DNA of 34,512 bases from Methylococcaceae bacterium. Its GTDB lineage: Bacteria; Pseudomonadota; Gammaproteobacteria; Methylococcales; Methylomonadaceae. Each line of letters starts with the position of its first letter. The stretch's first letter is position 1. Location of the stretch: assembly GCA_021647585.1 (NCBI GenBank), contig JAKIUK010000045.1, forward strand, positions 1 to 34,512. The letters run 5' to 3'. The notes below the pieces were generated by a model. It was not told the DNA's origin, did no database searches, and saw nothing but the letters and a program-made list of their open reading frames with translations. Shown piece by piece: positions 24,806 to 32,135 of this stretch. A program made the position numbers and the translations under genes.

Positions 24806-26565
24806 TACATAGACTCAGGTGTGTTGATATTTAATAGTGATAAACCGTTTGCCAAAACTTGTTTGGTTGCACAAATAAGGTTTAATCGTGCATTACGCAA
24901 TTTCACATCGTCAACCAGAAATTGGTGTGCATTATAATAAGTGTGAAAATTATTTGCCAGTTCCCGGAGATACTGAATTAACACGTGAGGTTCATGTTGC
25001 AATGCTGCGCGTTCAAGAGTTTCTGGATATTTAGACAATGTTGTAATGAGAGTTGATTCATGCTCTTCAGCCAGCATATACAGATGTTCCATACCTAAAA
25101 GTAAGTCTTTTTTCCAGCCTTTTTCATCCAGTTGACGTAAAACACTACAAACACGGGCATGCGCATATTGTACATAGAAAACCGGATTTTCATTAGTTTT
25201 TGAAGTGGCTAATTTTAAATCAAAATCCATATGCTGTTCAGATCTACGCATCACATAAAAAAAGCGAGCGGCATCTTTACCTACTTCACTGCGGAGTTGG
25301 CGTAAAGTGACAAACTCACCTGAGCGTGTTGACATAGGGAGTCTTTCTGTTCCACGATAGAGTATTGCAAACTGTACCAGTAATACTTTGAGTTTTGATT
25401 CATCCGCTCCCAATGCAGTCATAGCTGCTCTTACCCGGGGAATGTAGCCATGATGATCAGCTCCCCAGACATTGATAATTTGATCAAAGCCACGATCCAG
25501 TTTGTTCATATGATAAGCAATATCTGAAGCAAAGTAAGTAGACTGGCCATTCTCTCTTATCACTACCCGGTCTTTTTCATCGCCTAGACGGCTGGATGAA
25601 AACCAGGTTGCACCTTCTTTTTCATAGAGATAGCCAGCTTCATCCAATCGTTTTAAAGCTTCCTGTACAGAACCATCATTCATCAGCAAGCGTTCAGAAA
25701 ACCATTCATGATAACTTACACCAAACTCTTCCAGGTCTTGCTTAATATCGTCAAGTATGACCGTTAAACCAGCCTGGAATAAATCAGAGTAAAGCGATGG
25801 TCCGAGTAAGGTTTTTGCTCTATCGATTAGCGCATCTATATGTTTTTCTTTGTCGCCACCTTGTGAGTCATCAGCGGGAATATCTTCCACAACCAGTTCG
25901 GCCGGTCTACGGTAATCATTACCCGTGTTTTTATGAATATTAAAGGCAATATCTCTGATATATTCACCTCGATATCCATTGCTTGGAAATGCAACAACCT
26001 CTCCGCATTCTTCCAGGTAACGCAACCAGATACTGGTAGCCAGTATATCCATTTGTCGACCGGCATCATTGACGTAATATTCCTTGGAAACGTCAAAGCC
26101 AACGGCTTGTAATAAATCAGCTACAGCCGAACCATAGGCAGCACCCCTGCCATGTCCCACATGTAGGGGGCCTGTTGGATTCGCTGAAACAAATTCCACC
26201 TGAATTTTTTTTCCTGCTCCAATATTACTTAAACCGTATTGCTTTCCAGCATCATGAATTTGTTTGATAACTTCATTATGGGTGTCGGTATTAATAAAAA
26301 AATTAATAAAACCAGGTCCTGCTATTTCTATTTTGACTATGGCTGAGTCAGTAGCAAATGAGGAAATTATTTTTTCTGCTAATTGTCGAGGGTTAGTTTT
26401 AGCCTGTTTTGCCAGTATCATCGCCAGGTTAGTAGTAAAATCGCCATGACGAGTATCACGTGCGCGCTCAATATTGATTTTTGGGTTGTCATCCTGATTC
26501 AGGATTCCTTCTGATTTTAATGTTTCAACGGACTGTTGAAGCAGAGTTTCCAACTTATGTTTCAT
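24805..26565 (-). CDS. argS: Arginyl-tRNA synthetase
   Basis: The 586-residue class I synthetase charges tRNA-Arg. The N-terminal additional domain (residues 1-110) is followed by FVSANPTGPLHVGH with the HIGH-type motif HVGH at 135-138. The KMSKS-equivalent loop is MSTRSG (411-416), the usual ArgRS variant. The DALR anticodon-binding region, including the YVQYAHARVCSVLRQL segment, forms the C-terminal part. Length is near the E. coli enzyme (577). It heads a two-gene unit with the SPOR protein and is divergent from the small unknown gene at 26748. Confidence 0.95.
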   Translation of the reverse strand: MKHKLETLLQQSVETLKSEGILNQDDNPKINIERARDTRHGDFTTNLAMILAKQAKTNPRQLAEKIISSFATDSAIVKIEIAGPGFINFFINTDTHNEVIKQIHDAGKQYGLSNIGAGKKIQVEFVSANPTGPLHVGHGRGAAYGSAVADLLQAVGFDVSKEYYVNDAGRQMDILATSIWLRYLEECGEVVAFPSNGYRGEYIRDIAFNIHKNTGNDYRRPAELVVEDIPADDSQGGDKEKHIDALIDRAKTLLGPSLYSDLFQAGLTVILDDIKQDLEEFGVSYHEWFSERLLMNDGSVQEALKRLDEAGYLYEKEGATWFSSSRLGDEKDRVVIRENGQSTYFASDIAYHMNKLDRGFDQIINVWGADHHGYIPRVRAAMTALGADESKLKVLLVQFAILYRGTERLPMSTRSGEFVTLRQLRSEVGKDAARFFYVMRRSEQHMDFDLKLATSKTNENPVFYVQYAHARVCSVLRQLDEKGWKKDLLLGMEHLYMLAEEHESTLITTLSKYPETLERAALQHEPHVLIQYLRELANNFHTYYNAHQFLVDDVKLRNARLNLICATKQVLANGLSLLNINTPESM

Positions 26566-26747
26566 TATATTTTGAGGCGGTATTTGGTATAGCGAACTCT
26601 CTATTATCCATGAAAAGTATAAGTTTCGCCAATGTACAGCTCCGTTTTTTCATAAAGTGTTTAATTGAATAAAACTAGATGGCAGTGAAGAATTAAGTTA
26701 ATATCATCTATGTAATTTATCACTTACAAAAACGGTAGGTTAGAGTA

Positions 26748-27119
26748 ATGAATAACGGAAAAATTAAAATTATAAATTATAAGGATTTGATTTTTATTGA
26801 TCTTTATTCTGATGATAAGGTGACTAGAGAGGATATTCACTGGTTATCGGATTCGCTAAAACAGAAGTTTAAAACAAAACGCAATGTGATTGCTTTAATT
26901 AGTGGCAGTTATAATTTGTGCTCTTCTGCAACAGAAGCTATTGCCATGAAAAAACAATTTATCGGTGATGCCATTGCTTTTGTCGTCCAGAATAGTAGCG
27001 ATAATATTAATGATCTTTATTACACCCAATTCTCCTGTTTAAAAGGCAAGAGTATTGCTTATTTTAACCAGATTACTGCCGCCTATGACTGGGTTAAAGA
27101 AAAACCTGTTCAGGCATGA
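26748..27119 (+). CDS. Small protein, possibly SpoIIAA/STAS-like
   Basis: The 123-residue soluble protein is not firmly recognised. Its alternating strands and helices (KIKIINYKDLIFIDLYS, EDIHWLSDSLKQKF, VIALISGSYNL, then IGDAIAFVVQNSSDN and YFNQITAAYDWVKE) resemble the SpoIIAA-like STAS fold of small proteins. The terminal A-x-x-W-V motif is common in these families. This is a fold-level guess. A weak Shine-Dalgarno (GGTTAGAG) precedes the ATG. It is the only gene between argS and the hairpin array and has no visible partner. Confidence 0.6.
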   Translation: MNNGKIKIINYKDLIFIDLYSDDKVTREDIHWLSDSLKQKFKTKRNVIALISGSYNLCSSATEAIAMKKQFIGDAIAFVVQNSSDNINDLYYTQFSCLKGKSIAYFNQITAAYDWVKEKPVQA

Positions 27120-27177
27120 TCTCAACAGTAAACATTTGTTAGAGAGATATAAAGTTAGTAATAGATTAGTGTTATGG

Positions 27178-27198
27178 TGTAACCATTATGTTATTACA
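27178..27198. promoter_or_regulatory. Imperfect dyad TGTAA-N11-TTACA
   Basis: TGTAAC at 27178-27183 and TTACA at 27194-27198 form a dyad about 100 bp upstream of the GGA-hairpin array. It recalls the GacA box that drives Rsm small RNAs in pseudomonads (TGTAAG-N6-CTTACA), but the spacing is 3 bases too long. Apart from this and the array, the gene-free stretch 27120-27615 shows only a weak CGCAT/ATGCG hairpin with a T-rich tail at 27542-27580. Confidence 0.2.
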
Positions 27199-27300
27199 GT
27201 AGCGTGAATTTGCATAGAAATTTTCAGCATAAATCCAGTAAGGCAGCTGGCAATAAATGACCTACCCGGATTGCACAGGATTTTTATTTGTATTCAACTA

Positions 27301-27497
27301 ACACATGGATGTGTAGGTAGAACAATGTATATTGCCATGGATGGCATGTAGTAGGGTAACGCATAACACCATGGACGGTGCGTAGTAGAACAACGCAGGA
27401 GCAGTTGTCGAGGCGTGGGAACAGGCGCGAAACACATGGATGTGCAAGTGTCGCTTGAAGCAGGATGCTGGTGCGACCATAGCCAGCTACGCAACTG
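27301..27497 (+). repeat. Array of short hairpins with GGA in the loops
   Basis: Read on the plus strand, six or seven consecutive hairpins present GGA in the loop. They are ACACA-TGGA-TGTGT (27301-27314), TGCCA-TGGA-TGGCA (27333-27346), CACC-ATGGAC-GGTG (27367-27380), CAACGC-AGGA-GC(A)GTTG (27391-27407), a looser GCG/CGC stem (27413-27428), CACA-TGGA-TGTG (27433-27444), and AGC-AGGAT-GCT enclosed by GTCGC/GCGAC (27450-27477). Loops with GGA are the recognition element of CsrA/RsmA. The block at 27420-27497 shares AACAGGCGC and ATAGCxAGCTACGxAACTG with the palindrome after ribA. It therefore belongs, at least in part, to a repeat family. Whether it is transcribed is unknown. Confidence 0.6.
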
Positions 27498-27615
27498 ATT
27501 CAGCAACGCAGCTATCGGCAAAAACTAAGTCGTTAGAAATCCGCATCCGTAACCGTGCGAAGTATATATGCGTTTGTTTGTTCCAATATTAGAGAATCAA
27601 GCCTCTTCATACGAT

Positions 27616-29835
27616 TTAGTATAAATCCACCGGATCAACATCTAACGACCATCGTATTTTTTTGGCTTCCTTAATTGTATATAATTGTGGAATTAACTGA
27701 TCTAACAAGGACTGTAAGTTTTTTCGTTTGGCGTTCTGTAATAAAAGCTGGAAATGATGGTTTCCCGCGCGTTTCGCCATAGGTGCTGTTACAGGGCCTA
27801 ATACCAGTGTACCCAAGTTGTTAATGGTTTGAACAATATTACAAACAGAGATTAAAAATTTTTGTGGGTCAGCAGGGTTTGTAGCATATACTCTTAATAA
27901 GGCTTGAAAGCTGAAAGGAGGTAAGGAAGCTAGTTGTCGTTCGGCTAACGCTGTTTTAGCAAATTTGTTATAGCCTTCTTTGAGTAAAACTGTTAATAAA
28001 GGATGGTCGGGTTGTCTGGTTTGTAAAATTACTTTCCCGGGTTTTTCTGCTCTACCTGCACGACCGGCTACTTGAATAATTAACTGTGCGAGTTTTTCGG
28101 TGGCATGGAAGTCAATGCTGAATAATCCGCTATCTACATCCAGAATTGCTACTAAAGTGACATTGGGAAAATGATGGCCTTTAGCCAGCATTTGAGTGCC
28201 TAGAATAATATCAACTTTTCCCTGGTTAATTTTATCCAGATGATCTTCAAGCGAGCCTTTTCGTTGTGTTGAGTCTCTGTCTAGGCGAATTATGTTTTGT
28301 TCTGGAAATAGTTCTAACAGACTTTTTTCCACACGTTCTGTACCTAATCCAAGTGGTTTCAATTCCCCTGAGTTGCAGGAAGGACATTGATTTATCAAAT
28401 GTTGTTGATAACCACAGTGGTGACAACGTAATTTTTTTTCATCATAGTGTATGACTAAACTAGTATCACATCGGTGACAGCGTGCTACCCAGGCACAGGA
28501 ATGACAAATGAGAACGGGGGCAAACCCTCGACGGTTTAAAAATAGTAAAACTTGTTCTTTTTTAGCCAGTGTTTTTTTGATTTGTGCGATTAAAGGCTCC
28601 GATAGTCCATCCTGTAATTTTTTATTACGAATATCGAATAATAAAAATTTAGGTTTAATGGCATTACCTGCTCTTTCAGATAACTGCAACAGCTGATAAC
28701 GTTTTTTTTCTACGTTATAGAGGCTTTCCAGTGAAGGTGTTGCCGTACCTAATAATACGGGGATATTGAGTAGCTTTCCCCGTACAATGGCTAAATCGCG
28801 TGCAGAAAAACGGAAGCCCTCTTGCTGTTTGAAGGATGAATCATGTTCTTCATCCAAAATAATAAGCCCTGGGTTTTTGAGTGGGGTAAATAATGCAGAG
28901 CGGGTACCTAAAAGAATACAGCTGCGTCCCTGTTGCATTTCTAGCCAGGCACTATGTCGTTGAGATTCTGTGAGCTTTGAATGTGATAGTGACAGAGCAA
29001 CGGAAAAACGTTGTTTAAAACGTTCTTGTAATTGAGGCGTCAGTGTGATTTCAGGAAGCAATACAATAACTTGTAGTCCAAGGTCTAACACTCTTTGAAT
29101 CACCTGCATATAAACTTCAGTTTTTCCGCTGCCGGTTATACCTTCTAATAATGAAACAGAAAAATGACCTAACTCTGCGCTGATTTGGTTGATAGCATAT
29201 ATTTGCTGTGCATTGGCAGGTAATGGTGATTCTCTAGGTGTTGAAAAGTTAATGACTGTTGTTGCATGTGATTCAAGCGAAATTAACTCTTTGTCTAGCA
29301 ATGCTTTTACAGCAGGCCGCCAGTTTTTATCCCATAGATTTAAAGTAGTAGCAGAGACACTTTTGTTTTTAGATTGAAACAGCTCAAATACATGTTTTTG
29401 TCTGGGTGAGCGTTTTAATTGATCAGGGTTTAAACATTCACCTTTGGCTGACAGTTTGTAATGTTTTTCTTCAGCGAGTATGGCTTTTTTGCCTTTTCTG
29501 AGAGAAGCAGGAAATGCAGCACTAAAAACTTCGCCTAGAGGATAGTGATAATAACGACTGGCCCACTGTAGCAGTTGAAAATCTTTTTCACTAATGAGGG
29601 GGGATTCATCAAGAATGGCAATGATTGGTTTTAAACGCTCTATTTTTAATTCACTATTATTGGTATTGTTGATAACAAAGCCTACCTTTTTTGTTTTGCC
29701 AAAAGGTACAAGTACGCGGGTACCAGGGGGGATTTGATCAATACCTTCGAGTGTTAAGTAGTCAAATAAACGATTTAACGGAACAGGAATTGCTACTTTA
29801 ACAATCGGCGGATTTTTGCTGGTAGAGTTAGCCAT
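27616..29835 (-). CDS. priA: Primosomal protein N' (PriA helicase)
   Basis: PriA recognises abandoned replication forks and reloads the replisome. The 739-residue product has the N-terminal DNA-binding domain (VKVAIPVPLNRLFDYL) and Walker A GITGSGKT (232-239). It also has the DEEH box (328-331) and eight zinc-binding cysteines (444, 447, 453, 456, 471, 474, 484, 487). The C-terminal helicase core includes LGTERVEKSL, LGTQMLAKGHHFPNVTLV and QVAGRAGRA. A TTG precedes the chosen ATG by one codon; the ATG at 29835 is preferred. No clear Shine-Dalgarno is visible. A hairpin with DnaA-box-like sequences lies about 60 bp upstream. Confidence 0.94.
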   Translation of the reverse strand: MANSTSKNPPIVKVAIPVPLNRLFDYLTLEGIDQIPPGTRVLVPFGKTKKVGFVINNTNNSELKIERLKPIIAILDESPLISEKDFQLLQWASRYYHYPLGEVFSAAFPASLRKGKKAILAEEKHYKLSAKGECLNPDQLKRSPRQKHVFELFQSKNKSVSATTLNLWDKNWRPAVKALLDKELISLESHATTVINFSTPRESPLPANAQQIYAINQISAELGHFSVSLLEGITGSGKTEVYMQVIQRVLDLGLQVIVLLPEITLTPQLQERFKQRFSVALSLSHSKLTESQRHSAWLEMQQGRSCILLGTRSALFTPLKNPGLIILDEEHDSSFKQQEGFRFSARDLAIVRGKLLNIPVLLGTATPSLESLYNVEKKRYQLLQLSERAGNAIKPKFLLFDIRNKKLQDGLSEPLIAQIKKTLAKKEQVLLFLNRRGFAPVLICHSCAWVARCHRCDTSLVIHYDEKKLRCHHCGYQQHLINQCPSCNSGELKPLGLGTERVEKSLLELFPEQNIIRLDRDSTQRKGSLEDHLDKINQGKVDIILGTQMLAKGHHFPNVTLVAILDVDSGLFSIDFHATEKLAQLIIQVAGRAGRAEKPGKVILQTRQPDHPLLTVLLKEGYNKFAKTALAERQLASLPPFSFQALLRVYATNPADPQKFLISVCNIVQTINNLGTLVLGPVTAPMAKRAGNHHFQLLLQNAKRKNLQSLLDQLIPQLYTIKEAKKIRWSLDVDPVDLY

Positions 29836-29895
29836 CAAATATGATTTTTTTTCGACGAAGAGGAGCTAAGTGCTTAGTGTTATTGAATAAAAAGA

Positions 29896-29940
29896 GTTAC
29901 CCACAGAAGTTGTGGATAACTCTGTGGGTAACTACTTTTT
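29896..29940. terminator. Hairpin with T-tracts on both sides, containing three DnaA-box-like 9-mers
   Basis: GTTACCCACAG (29896-29906) and CTGTGGGTAAC (29922-29932) form a perfect 11-bp stem around a 15-base loop. T5 follows on the plus strand (CTACTTTTT) and also on the minus strand (CTCTTTTTATT), so it can terminate the leftward operon ending at 30125. The loop holds TGTGGATAA, a perfect DnaA box, and each stem arm holds TTACCCACA, one mismatch from consensus. The rest of 29836-30124 shows nothing else recognisable. Confidence 0.6.
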
Positions 29941-30124
29941 AACGCACCTTAATGCCCATTTTTATTGGCTTGTAATTAGATTGCCTGATTTTGATGCAGG
30001 AAATATAGTCATTGCATATCAATTGCTTACGTGATCAGTACTAAAGGCTGATGTTTTTTTAGCATTATTTAGAAGGAAAAAATCAGCAATGTGTATAAAG
30101 TATGTGATATGACTCAATAAGTTG

Positions 30125-30928
30125 TTAAGGTTTGATAAATTTAAGAGTCATGCGATCACTTTCACCTATAGCCAAATAACGAGCTCTGTCTTGCTCTTTT
30201 AATCGTAATGATGGCGGTAATGTCCAGACGCCTTTTGGATGAATTGTGGTGTCTTTTGGGTTGGCATTGATTTCTGATTTTGCAACAAATTTAAACCCTA
30301 CCTTTTCAGCTAATGCAATGACATAAGACTCAGTGACATAGCCAGAGATAGCTTTTGGATCCTGCTTGGTATCTGCTGGAGCCCGGTGTTCGACTATTCC
30401 AAGGATTCCTCCGGTTTTTAGGGCGTCAAACATGGCGATAAATACATTTTCTGCCTGCTCATTTTTTATCCAGTTATGTACATTTCGAAATGTCAAAACT
30501 CTGTCAGCGGAACCTTTTGGTGCAATGTTCAATTCTCGGGGAGGTTGCAAAGCAGTTACTCTGACATCACTATAGATTTCTGGCTGAGCTTTAATTTTAT
30601 CGTTAAACTTTTTCAAGTTCTTGGTGAAATAAGGGATTTCTGAGTTAGCAGAGTAGTTAGCGGCATATAACGTGCCTTTTTGTTTGAGAAAAGGTGCCAG
30701 AATTTCTGTATACCAGCCTTTACCCCCCGGCCATATTTCAACGACAGTCATCGTTGGCTCAACCTGAAAAAAACTGAGTGTTGCTAATGGATGCCGGTAT
30801 TGATCACGGTTTTTATGTTCTGTTGATCGATGATTGCCATCAATAGCTTGTTGTAACAAAGTGTTTTCAACGGCAAAAACAGTTGTATATGAAAATAAAA
30901 GTAAACTTGCTAATAAATAACGTTTCAT
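30125..30928 (-). CDS. Exported SAM-methyltransferase-like protein
   Basis: The 267-residue protein has a signal peptide (1-19, cleavage near VFA-VE), unusual for a methyltransferase fold. Motif I is changed to VVEIWPGGKGWYTEIL. Later landmarks are VLTFRNVHNWIKN and GGILGIVEHR, and the C-terminus SLRLKEQDRARYLAIGESDRMTLKF is split around residue 250. This matches the group of predicted periplasmic methyltransferase-like proteins (COG4798 type). SAM is not expected in the periplasm, so the true activity is unclear. The gene starts 9 bp after dsbB and is last in the five-gene minus-strand cluster. Confidence 0.78.
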   Translation of the reverse strand: MKRYLLASLLLFSYTTVFAVENTLLQQAIDGNHRSTEHKNRDQYRHPLATLSFFQVEPTMTVVEIWPGGKGWYTEILAPFLKQKGTLYAANYSANSEIPYFTKNLKKFNDKIKAQPEIYSDVRVTALQPPRELNIAPKGSADRVLTFRNVHNWIKNEQAENVFIAMFDALKTGGILGIVEHRAPADTKQDPKAISGYVTESYVIALAEKVGFKFVAKSEINANPKDTTIHPKGVWTLPPSLRLKEQDRARYLAIGESDRMTLKFIKP

Positions 30929-30937
30929 TGGGATAAC

Positions 30938-31450
30938 CTACGAAGTGAGTTTTGGTGTGTTCCATTGTTGTAGCAGACTCAGTGCGGCCAGCGCTAAAAA
31001 AGCCACTAAAGTCCAGCCTGGAATACTAACACCTAAAAATGTCCATAAGATGTCTGCACATTCGCCAGTTCCATTGAGCATTAATTTAAAGGTATCAAGA
31101 AGTGGAAAGTTCTCAAAAACATATTCAAGCCCGGGTCCACATTCAGGTACTTCATCGGCTGGCAGGTTCTGTATCCAAACATGACGGGTTGAAATACCTG
31201 CTCCGCAAAGCGCAGTAATAGTCCCTAAAATAGAATAGACTTTTAATCCGTAATGTTTAGGGTTGTGTACAGCTGCGATAAGAAAAACCAGGCCAGTGAT
31301 CAGGATGGCAATACGCTGAGAAATACATAAAGGGCAAGGTTCCAGTTCTTCAACAAACTGAAAATAAGCCCCTGTTGCTAACATAAAAAAACAACTGGCA
31401 AAGCCAAGTAAAAACCAGATTCGAGGATTAAATTTTATTAGACTGAACAT
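30938..31450 (-). CDS. dsbB: Disulfide bond formation protein DsbB
   Basis: The 170-residue inner-membrane protein reoxidises DsbA by passing electrons to quinones. It has four TM helices (about 12-30, 45-62, 70-88, 143-162). The quinone-side pair is C39-P-L-C42 in EPCPLCISQR and the second periplasmic pair is C104 and C131. Length matches E. coli DsbB (176). Its start lies 23 bp inside the upstream RCK gene, implying one transcript. No dsbA is in the window. Confidence 0.92.
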   Translation of the reverse strand: MFSLIKFNPRIWFLLGFASCFFMLATGAYFQFVEELEPCPLCISQRIAILITGLVFLIAAVHNPKHYGLKVYSILGTITALCGAGISTRHVWIQNLPADEVPECGPGLEYVFENFPLLDTFKLMLNGTGECADILWTFLGVSIPGWTLVAFLALAALSLLQQWNTPKLTS

Positions 31451-32135
31451 ATTCGACTTCTTTTTTAAATGCCTTAATTTCCCGTGATGGGCCCATTACA
31501 ACTATTATATCTCCTGGGTCAAGTTTATGGTCTTTCTCGCCGATAGAAAAGTGCAGGTCATCACCTAATTCTTTATCAACGATGCCCAATAATACCAAAT
31601 TATGCTTTTCGTTGAGAGTCAGTTCACTGGTAAAGGTATTATCCAAATAACTGTTTTCAGGAATAAGAATTTCAGCAACATGTAGATCATTTCGGCCAAA
31701 AACAGTGTGATCAATAATGTTAGCTATGTCAGGTTTGGTTATTAATTCGTGTATTTTTTGTCCACAAATCTGGTATGGGTCGATAATTTTATTTGCCCCA
31801 GCTGCTATTAGTTTTTCTGCAGATTGAGCCGTATCCACAATAGCGATAATATTTAGGTTTTGGTCAAGGGCACGAGCAGAAAGGGTTAAAAAAACATTTT
31901 CAGAGTCTTCGGGGAGGAAACAAAAGATAATCTCAATGTCTTTACCCAAGCCAATTGAGTTTAGTGCTTCGTCACTACGAAAATCAATTAATGCTGTTTT
32001 ATAGCCCTTTTCTTCAGCTAATGCAGCTAATGATGAATCGGGTTCAACAATTAGAAGATCATATAAATTTTGATCAAGCCTTGAGATAGCTTCGAAAGAT
32101 CGGAGGTTATAGCCGAAAATTGCAATTTTTTTCAT
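31428..32135 (-). CDS. Stand-alone RCK/KTN (TrkA-N and TrkA-C) regulatory protein
   Basis: The 235-residue soluble protein has a TrkA-N Rossmann domain (1-125) and a TrkA-C domain (about 150-230, ending DPGDIIVVMGPSREIKAF). The nucleotide loop is FGYNLRS instead of GxGxxG, so nucleotide binding may be altered. The strand-end acidic residue of LLIVEPD remains. Its start overlaps the K+ channel stop by 4 bases, so it probably assembles with or regulates that channel. dsbB begins inside its 3' end. Confidence 0.82.
   Translation of the reverse strand: MKKIAIFGYNLRSFEAISRLDQNLYDLLIVEPDSSLAALAEEKGYKTALIDFRSDEALNSIGLGKDIEIIFCFLPEDSENVFLTLSARALDQNLNIIAIVDTAQSAEKLIAAGANKIIDPYQICGQKIHELITKPDIANIIDHTVFGRNDLHVAEILIPENSYLDNTFTSELTLNEKHNLVLLGIVDKELGDDLHFSIGEKDHKLDPGDIIVVMGPSREIKAFKKEVEYVQSNKI

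Noticed and set aside
27294..27521. Minus-strand open frames of 60-75 codons across the GGA-hairpin array
   Set aside because: The frames follow from the repeat's composition; Cys/His/Pro-rich translations without a ribosome-binding site are typical of repeats read as protein.
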